Shown in pieces: positions 13,637-18,090 of a stretch of 18,090 nt of DNA. This DNA is from Geobacter sp. UBA6169 (GTDB lineage Bacteria > Desulfobacterota > Desulfuromonadia > Geobacterales > Pseudopelobacteraceae): positions 1-18,090 of the forward strand of contig DIUB01000151.1 of assembly GCA_002422265.1 (NCBI GenBank), given 5' to 3'. Under the pieces are notes generated by a model. It was not told where the DNA came from. It did not search any database and saw only the letters and a program-made list of their open reading frames with translations. The stretch's first letter is position 1, and the number at the start of each line of letters is the position of its first letter. The position numbers and the translations under genes are program-made.

Positions 13637-14657
13637 TCCTGATTAACCTGATCAGTCGCTCCAGGCTTAATGACTGAGGTGACGCTGCACCGGCGTCGTG
13701 ACCGATCTTTTCTTCCACCACGGTGCCGTCCAGATCATCCACCCCAAAGGCCAGAGCCACCTGGGCAATTTTCTCGCCCAGCATGATCCAGTAGGCCTTT
13801 ACGTGCTGAAAGTTGTCCAGAAACAGCCGGGCAATGGCCAGGGTCTTCAGGTCGTCCAGACCGGAGGTGCCTTTGGTGTCCAGCCGTAGCGGCGAATTCT
13901 CCGGTTGCCAGGCCAGTGGAATAAAGACCTGGAATCCCCCGGTCTGATCCTGCAGTTCACGCAACAGCGCCATGTGACGTACCCGGTCGGCAACGGTCTC
14001 GACATGACCGTACAGCATGGTGGCGTTGGTCTTCAGGCCAGCCTGGTGTGCCAGCCGATGCAGCTCCAGCCAGCGTTGTCCGCTGATCTTTTCCGGGCAG
14101 ATCGTCTGACGTACCTCTTCAACCAGGATCTCGGCCCCGCCGCCCGGCATTGAACCAAGTCCGGCCTCAATCAGCTGCGTCAGCACCTGTTCTGCAGCCT
14201 GATTGCTGATCCGGGCAAAATAATCGATTTCAACCGCGGTAAAGGCCTTGATATGCAGGGACGGCGCACTTTTCCGGATATCCCGCAGCAGCTCCAGGTA
14301 GAAGGTAAACGGTAAATCCGGGTGCAGACCTCCAACCAGATGTACTTCAGTGGCCCCCTGCTGTTCAGCCTCCACTGCCCGGCCAACCATCTGATCCAGG
14401 GCAAGTGTGTAAGCGTCATCAGCATCAGCCGTGCGTGAAAAGGCGCAGAATGCGCAGCGGTTTACACAGACATTGGTGGGGTTGATATGGCGGTTGACGT
14501 TAAAATAGACGTTATCACCGTTTTTCTGCCGATTGGCCCAGGCAGCCAGTTCACCGATGGCCAGCAGGTCGTTTGAGGCATACAGTGCCAGTGCATCAGC
14601 TTCGGTCAGGCGTTCGCCGGCATGGACTTTTTCGTTAATAGTGGCTAAGGTTGTCAT
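13578..14657 (-). CDS. mqnE: Aminofutalosine synthase MqnE (radical SAM)
   Basis: MqnE is a radical-SAM enzyme of the futalosine pathway to menaquinone. It joins 3-(1-carboxyvinyl)oxybenzoate with the adenosyl part of SAM to make aminofutalosine. The 359-residue protein carries the [4Fe-4S] motif Cys64-x3-Cys68-x2-Cys71 (NPTNVCVNRCAFCAFSR). It also shows LVGGLHPDLPF, LPGGGAEI in the form MPGGGAEI, CPEKISGQRWLE, ATMLYGHVET and FIPLAWQPENSPL, which distinguish MqnE from MqnC. ATG 14657 fits the family start; the longer in-frame start (14747) would overlap the diverging gene. There is no ribosome site, and the transcript could begin at or near the ATG. It diverges from a CoA-binding gene and is followed by an overlapping methyltransferase gene. 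Confidence 0.93.
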   Translation of the reverse strand: MTTLATINEKVHAGERLTEADALALYASNDLLAIGELAAWANRQKNGDNVYFNVNRHINPTNVCVNRCAFCAFSRTADADDAYTLALDQMVGRAVEAEQQGATEVHLVGGLHPDLPFTFYLELLRDIRKSAPSLHIKAFTAVEIDYFARISNQAAEQVLTQLIEAGLGSMPGGGAEILVEEVRQTICPEKISGQRWLELHRLAHQAGLKTNATMLYGHVETVADRVRHMALLRELQDQTGGFQVFIPLAWQPENSPLRLDTKGTSGLDDLKTLAIARLFLDNFQHVKAYWIMLGEKIAQVALAFGVDDLDGTVVEEKIGHDAGAASPQSLSLERLIRLIRIAGKTPVERDTLYRPLRSF

Positions 14658-14663
14658 GCCGAC

Positions 14664-14692
14664 AGCATACGGCAACTGCAAAAGCGGTGCAA
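14664..14692 (-). promoter_or_regulatory. Candidate mqnE promoter, possibly giving a leaderless transcript
   Basis: Minus-strand TTGCAC (14692-14687) and TATGCT (14669-14664) are 17 bases apart. A start about seven bases downstream would fall at the A of the mqnE ATG (14657). The -35 match is weak (3/6) and the -10 fair (4/6). Confidence 0.3.
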
Positions 14693-14716
14693 GATCAAGA
14701 TATGAAGGAGACAGCA

Positions 14717-15115
14717 ATGACGGAGGCGATTGAGAAGTTTTTTGCATCAGAGGCGTTTGGTGTGGTGGGGGCTTCAGAAGACCGCAGCAAGTACGGGAAC
14801 AAGGTCTTGCGTTGCTATGTACAGAATAAAAAAACGGCGATTCCGGTTAATCCGAAAGTGGCCTCTGTTGAGGGGCTCAATACGGTGGCCACGGTTGCCG
14901 ACCTGCCGGATACCGTCAAGAGTATTTCAGTGATCACCCCGCCGGCAGTGACCGAGCAGGTGGTGGAGGCTGCCATAGCCAAGGGTATTACCAGCGTCTG
15001 GATGCAGCCGGGAGCAGAGAGTGAGGCTGCCGTAGCAGCCTGCAAGGCTGCCGGGGTCAATGTGATTGCAGATCACAGCTGCCTGCTGGTGGTGCTGGGG
15101 TATTCAGAACACTGA
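14717..15115 (+). CDS. CoA-binding domain protein (CoA_binding_2)
   Basis: This is a 132-residue stand-alone CoA-binding Rossmann domain, as in YccU-like proteins and in the first domain of succinyl-CoA synthetase alpha chains. FGVVGASEDRSKYGNKVLR carries the nucleotide-binding turn, and AIPVNPK, ISVITPPAV and SVWMQPGAES continue the fold. The family is widespread but lacks an established function; CoA binding itself is inferred from the fold. ATG 14717 has GAAGGAG six bases upstream, a stronger argument than the longer in-frame starts. It diverges from mqnE and ends 5 bases from the stop of the converging XRE-cupin gene, with no visible terminator between them. Confidence 0.9.
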   Translation: MTEAIEKFFASEAFGVVGASEDRSKYGNKVLRCYVQNKKTAIPVNPKVASVEGLNTVATVADLPDTVKSISVITPPAVTEQVVEAAIAKGITSVWMQPGAESEAAVAACKAAGVNVIADHSCLLVVLGYSEH

Positions 15116-15120
15116 GGGTT

Positions 15121-15714
15121 CTATTTGGAGTACAGGACCGCCACAATGCGGGACTTGCCCGGCCCTGCGGCGGTCAGGCCGTGGGGCTGGCTTGAATCGT
15201 AATAGGCGCTATCACCGGGTTTGAGGCGGTAGATCTCTTCACCGTAATGCAGCTCCAGCTCCCCTTCCAGTACGTACAGGAACTCTTCCTCCCCTTCGTG
15301 CTTGAAGAACAGTTTGTCGTCCCAGGTGGTGTTTTCGATCTCCACCATGAACGGCTCCATATGTTTCTGGCGCATGCCCTGGGCAAGGGAGTGGTAGGTG
15401 TAGGGGCGGGATTCGGCATTGACCGCCTGGCGTTGGAGGCTGGGGCGCAGCTCTTCACCGCGGGTCAGTACCAGCTTCTGGCGGTTGCCCTCCTCCTCGA
15501 AGAAGAAGTGGATGTCAACCTTGAGACCCCGTGCGATCTTCAGCAATGTTGCAAGGGGCGGTACCACCTGTTCATTTTCAATCTGGGACAGGAGCGGTTT
15601 TGAGAGTCCGGTCAGCTCGGACAGTTCCTGCAGGGTCAAACGGCGTTGTTGCCGCTGTGCCCGAATCTTTTCACCGATCCGGAACTCCTTGATTTGTGTC
15701 TTGATATCGCTCAT
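15121..15714 (-). CDS. XRE-family transcription regulator with cupin domain
   Basis: This 197-residue DNA-binding protein has an N-terminal XRE helix-turn-helix at about residues 16-70, with LTLQELSELTGLSKPLLSQIE as its recognition-helix segment. A C-terminal cupin_2 domain lies at about 115-195 (EEEFLYVLEGELELHYG, then LKPGDSAYYDSSQPHGL). The cupin probably senses a small molecule; metal-binding histidines are only partly visible (His165-like GELELHYG and the PHG). Members control varied genes such as polyamine or amino-acid metabolism. ATG 15714 has AGGAGGGG upstream. It diverges from the HtrA gene with 131 bases between the starts and could control that gene or itself, which is a context guess. 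Confidence 0.92.
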   Translation of the reverse strand: MSDIKTQIKEFRIGEKIRAQRQQRRLTLQELSELTGLSKPLLSQIENEQVVPPLATLLKIARGLKVDIHFFFEEEGNRQKLVLTRGEELRPSLQRQAVNAESRPYTYHSLAQGMRQKHMEPFMVEIENTTWDDKLFFKHEGEEEFLYVLEGELELHYGEEIYRLKPGDSAYYDSSQPHGLTAAGPGKSRIVAVLYSK

Positions 15715-15758
15715 AAACGCCCCTCCTGAAGACAGTTCAACAGAGCCGGGTGAAGCGG

Positions 15759-15787
15759 TTGACAGCCGGTTCTCTTTAAACTAACCT
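15759..15787 (+). promoter_or_regulatory. Candidate promoter of the HtrA gene
   Basis: TTGACA (15759-15764) is perfect, but the -10 candidate 17 bases later (TAACCT, 15782-15787) matches only 3/6. It lies between the divergent XRE-cupin and HtrA genes. A small AGAC-N9-GTCT inverted repeat follows at about 15800-15816 and could be an operator. Confidence 0.3.
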
Positions 15788-15845
15788 AACTCTGTTTTAG
15801 ACGACAAGTGAGTCTGTATACATTCCAATGCATAAGGTTGTCAAT

Positions 15846-17024
15846 ATGATCAAACGGTTTCAGGTGTCGCAGGTACTGGTGGTGTGCGTGTCGTTGGTGC
15901 TGGCCGGCTGTTCCGGCCCTTCCGGGGATGAGCCGCTTTTTTTCAAGTCAAAGCGTCCGGCTGCCGAGGCAGAGCCGCCGGTCAAGGAGGTGCCGGCCGA
16001 TATCCTGGCCACACAGCGTGCCTTCAGCCAGGTGTCCAAAAAGGTGACCCCCAGTGTGGTGAACATCTCCACCGTCAGCCGCAAGAAGCTGATCCGCCCT
16101 TTTCCCGACATGCCGCCGCTGTTTGATGAGTTTTTCGGCGGAGGGCAGGCCCGCCGTGACCGTAGTCTGGGGTCAGGTTTTATCATCAGCCAGGATGGCT
16201 ATATTGTTACGAACGAACATGTGATCAGGGATGCCGAGAGCATCAGGGTCAAGCTTTCCAACGACACGGTCTATGAAGCACTGGTGGTGGGTGGTGATCC
16301 CAAAACCGATATTGCGGTGATCAAGATCAAGGCTGATAACCTGCCGACAGTGGTGCTGGGGGATTCTGACCGGTTGGAGGTGGGGCAATGGGCCATTGCC
16401 ATCGGTAACCCCTTTGGCCTTGAGCGTTCCATGACCGTGGGGGTTATCTCTGCCACCGGCCGATCCAATGTGGGGATAGAGACCATTGAAAACTTCATTC
16501 AGACCGACGCCTCCATCAACCCCGGCAATTCCGGTGGGCCGCTCTTGAACATCCACGGTGAGGTGATCGGTATCAACACCGCCATTGTGGCGGCCGGCCA
16601 GGGGATCGGCTTTGCCATACCCACCAACATGGCCCGTCCGATCGTTGCCCAGCTGGTGGAAAAGGGCAAGGTGACCCGTGCCTGGCTGGGGGTGGGTATC
16701 CGTCCGGTCACGGAAGATATGGCGGCCTCGCTTGGATTGAGCAAGCCTGTCGGTGCCCTGATCACCGAATTGTATGCGGGCGGCCCTGCAGAGCGGGGCG
16801 GTATCCAGCCGGGTGATCTGCTGCTTAACTTTGGCGGTGTTGAGGTGCGTGACCCGGCGCACCTGCAACAACTGGTTGCCGAGGCCAAGGTTGGTGAGCC
16901 TGCCAGAATTACGGTGTTGCGCAAAGGACAGCGGGTGGTGCTGTCGGTGAAGACTGGCAACGCCGATCAGATGCCTGCTGTACGACGGATCGAACCTGAT
17001 CCGGGAGAAGGCCGCCGGCGTTGA
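15846..17024 (+). CDS. HtrA/DegP-type serine protease, lipoprotein with one PDZ domain
   Basis: This is a periplasm-facing quality-control protease of the trypsin-like HtrA family, 392 residues from ATG 15846. It starts with a lipoprotein signal (about residues 1-21) and lipobox LAGC with Cys22; the next residue is Ser23, which by the +2 rule favours the outer membrane. A Pro/Glu-rich spacer (30-60) leads into the protease domain with His125 (TNEHV), Asp155 (KTDIAVIKI) and Ser229 (NPGNSGGPL). A single PDZ domain covers about 275-372. The longer in-frame ATG at 15828 has no ribosome site, whereas 15846 has AAGG eight bases upstream. The lipid anchor is unlike soluble DegP or the TM-anchored DegS. 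It diverges from an XRE-cupin regulator. Confidence 0.93.
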   Translation: MIKRFQVSQVLVVCVSLVLAGCSGPSGDEPLFFKSKRPAAEAEPPVKEVPADILATQRAFSQVSKKVTPSVVNISTVSRKKLIRPFPDMPPLFDEFFGGGQARRDRSLGSGFIISQDGYIVTNEHVIRDAESIRVKLSNDTVYEALVVGGDPKTDIAVIKIKADNLPTVVLGDSDRLEVGQWAIAIGNPFGLERSMTVGVISATGRSNVGIETIENFIQTDASINPGNSGGPLLNIHGEVIGINTAIVAAGQGIGFAIPTNMARPIVAQLVEKGKVTRAWLGVGIRPVTEDMAASLGLSKPVGALITELYAGGPAERGGIQPGDLLLNFGGVEVRDPAHLQQLVAEAKVGEPARITVLRKGQRVVLSVKTGNADQMPAVRRIEPDPGEGRRR

Positions 17025-17029
17025 TTCCG

Positions 17030-17058
17030 TTTACTTTAACCGCGAACTGAGGTAGAGT
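17030..17058 (+). promoter_or_regulatory. Candidate promoter of the 87-residue gene
   Basis: TTTACT (17030-17035) is followed after exactly 17 bases by TAGAGT (17053-17058); each matches 4/6 of the sigma-70 consensus. A transcript would start near 17065, leaving about 37 bases of leader. Confidence 0.35.
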
Positions 17059-17069
17059 GCCGCCAGCTG

Positions 17070-17092
17070 TTTCAGGCGTATTCCCCCTGAAA
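17070..17092 (+). promoter_or_regulatory. Leader hairpin next to the ribosome site
   Basis: TTTCAGG (17070-17076) pairs perfectly with CCTGAAA (17086-17092) across a nine-base loop. The right arm ends inside the AAAGG ribosome site of the next gene, so folding could hinder translation. The stem is only seven pairs, so this may be chance. Confidence 0.35.
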
Positions 17093-17101
17093 GGATGCTT
17101 C

Positions 17102-17365
17102 ATGAACATCATTACGACCAGAGAACAGGCAGCACGACTGGCGCGGGCTATTGTCTCGGATGTGGCTATCTACAATCAGGATAAGGTGGAGAGCGGCATT
17201 AAAAACGACAATATTTTTGATGTGCTGAGTGAAGAGATCGAAGAGGGGCGTCAGCATTTTTACACACGGGTGGCGCCGGAGCTTGACCCGGAACGGCTGT
17301 TTGACCTGACCCTGGTGGATATCCTGATCAAGCGGGCCGGCAAGATCGAATCAGCCATCTGGTAG
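17102..17365 (+). CDS. Conserved-looking hypothetical protein, 87 residues
   Basis: I do not recognise the family. The protein is soluble, acidic-to-neutral and mostly helical by composition (MNIITTREQAARLARAI, then FDVLSEEIEEGRQHFYTRVA and LFDLTLVDILIKRAGKIE). It has no cysteine, signal peptide, membrane helix or motif of a known enzyme. ATG 17102 was preferred over the longer in-frame start at 17057 because it has AAAGGATG directly upstream. It has a candidate promoter and leader hairpin of its own, and a terminator right after it. The short charged helical shape suggests a small regulatory or structural partner, but nothing in the sequence says of what. Confidence 0.8.
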   Translation: MNIITTREQAARLARAIVSDVAIYNQDKVESGIKNDNIFDVLSEEIEEGRQHFYTRVAPELDPERLFDLTLVDILIKRAGKIESAIW

Positions 17366-17394
17366 CCGCACGGTTACCGGGCTATACCTGAACA

Positions 17395-17427
17395 AAGGCG
17401 TGTCCTGTTGACGCGCCTTTTCTTTTT
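17395..17427 (+). terminator. Intrinsic terminator before rluD
   Basis: AAGGCGTGTC (17395-17404) pairs with GACGCGCCTT (17410-17419), allowing one G-U pair, over a five-base loop and then TTCTTTTT. It ends the 87-residue gene's transcript. The T-run runs straight into the GGAG site of rluD, so rluD depends on read-through or on a promoter not visible here. Confidence 0.85.
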
Positions 17428-17437
17428 GGAGTCTGAC

Positions 17438-18090
17438 GTGGAAGAGACGTTTACCTTTATAGTGCCGACAGATGCCGCAGGGCAACGGCTGGATGCCTAT
17501 CTGACCGGTCTGCTGATTGAGCAGAGCCGTGGGGCCGTACAGCGCTTGATTGATGACGGCCAGGTGCTGGTGGCCGGTCGTCCGGCAAAGCCCTCGTGCA
17601 AGTTGAGCGGCGGTGAGCAGCTTGATGTTGTCATCCCCCCTCCGGTACCTGCTATGCCGCAACCGGAGGCAATTCCCCTGACGGTGCTGTATGAGGACCA
17701 TGACCTGATTGTGATCAACAAACCGGCCGGCATGACGGTCCACCCTGGCGCCGGAGTGGCTACAGGTACCCTGGTTAATGCGCTCTTGGCCCACTGCACT
17801 GATCTGTCCGGCATCGGTGGCGAGATCAGGCCCGGTATAGTACATCGGCTTGACAAAGGTACCTCGGGGGTGCTGGTGGCTGCCAAGAATGACACCGCCC
17901 ATCGCGGCCTGGCCGAGCAGTTTAACGCACACAGCATCAAACGGCTCTACTGGGCCCTGATTTATGGTTCGCCTGCCAATGACACCGGCAAGGTCAGCAA
18001 CTGTATTGGCCGTCACCCGAGCGACCGGCTGCGGATGTCCGGCACGGCCCGCCACGGTAAACAGGCCGTCACCAACTGGCGGGTGCTGGA
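17438..18090 (+). CDS. rluD: RluD-type 23S rRNA pseudouridine synthase (3' end outside the window)
   Basis: RluA-family enzymes turn uridines of rRNA into pseudouridine; RluD acts on helix 69 of 23S rRNA. The 217 codons seen contain an N-terminal S4 RNA-binding domain (about residues 15-70, QRLDAYLTGLL and RLIDDGQVLVAG). The catalytic domain has VLYEDHDLIVINKPAGMTVH and then GIVHRLDKGTSGVLVAAK, where Asp139 is the catalytic aspartate. GTG 17438 was chosen because GGAG ends six bases upstream and the sequence begins as the family does. The S4 domain and this motif style fit RluD or RluC; RluD is the better guess because of its wording (GIVHRLDKxTxG). The reading frame stays open to the last base, so the C-terminus is missing. 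Confidence 0.92.
   Translation, partial: MEETFTFIVPTDAAGQRLDAYLTGLLIEQSRGAVQRLIDDGQVLVAGRPAKPSCKLSGGEQLDVVIPPPVPAMPQPEAIPLTVLYEDHDLIVINKPAGMTVHPGAGVATGTLVNALLAHCTDLSGIGGEIRPGIVHRLDKGTSGVLVAAKNDTAHRGLAEQFNAHSIKRLYWALIYGSPANDTGKVSNCIGRHPSDRLRMSGTARHGKQAVTNWRVL

Noticed and set aside
16173..16871. Minus-strand open frame of 232 codons
   Set aside because: It is the complement of the HtrA catalytic and PDZ coding region; the plus frame carries all catalytic residues.
17351..18055. Minus-strand open frame of 234 codons
   Set aside because: It lies opposite the RluD reading frame, which has an intact S4 domain and catalytic motif. No domain is visible on this strand.

Overview
The window reads as an ordinary chromosomal stretch of a GC-rich (roughly 55-60 %, estimated by eye) Gram-negative anaerobe. 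It most resembles the Geobacter/Trichlorobacter group (Desulfuromonadia). The reasons are: an aminofutalosine synthase (MqnE) for menaquinone by the futalosine route, an HD-GYP signalling protein, an HtrA-type lipoprotein protease, a GH57 / GalT-like / TIGR02757 gene run, and a YggT-DivIVA-DUF167-FKBP cluster. This assignment rests on gene content recalled from families, not on a database search. No tRNA, rRNA, insertion sequence, phage gene or CRISPR array was found.

Layout. Bases 1-4157 (+) hold a GH57 glycosidase (5' end outside the window), a GalT-type nucleotidylyltransferase and a TIGR02757 protein. A GGGTCAA heptamer repeat lies between the first two, and the last two overlap by 4 bases. 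Bases 4267-5730 (+) encode a zinc-ribbon membrane protein with a long disordered linker carrying repeated FDFGD motifs. A two-way terminator at 5753-5788 separates it from a minus-strand operon, yggT > divIVA-like > DUF167 > SlyD-type FKBP (7451 down to 5824). Bases 7587-9768 (+) hold a SuhB-type phosphatase, a small membrane protein and a FabH-type ketoacyl-ACP synthase with a palindrome in its candidate promoter. Bases 9863-11568 (+) hold a PAP2 phosphatase and an HD-GYP protein.

A second two-way terminator (11599-11633) is followed by a minus-strand series, read from 14657 down: mqnE, a CheR-like methyltransferase that may overlap it, then two small proteins sharing a DTVxxS motif. Diverging from mqnE is a small CoA-binding protein (+), which converges on an XRE-cupin regulator (-). 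Diverging from the regulator is an HtrA-like lipoprotein protease (+), then an 87-residue protein of unknown function (+). The window ends inside an RluD-type pseudouridine synthase (+).

The genes look like housekeeping and envelope functions: glycogen or sugar-phosphate metabolism, lipid synthesis and turnover, polar or septal membrane organisation, quinone synthesis, protein quality control and rRNA modification. I see no clearly new multi-gene system. The observations most worth following are the endonuclease III-like C-terminal half of the TIGR02757 protein, the five-cysteine insertion in the FKBP, the palindrome in the fabH promoter, the perfect inverted repeat over the yggT start, the FDFGD-repeat linker, and the pair of DTVxxS proteins.
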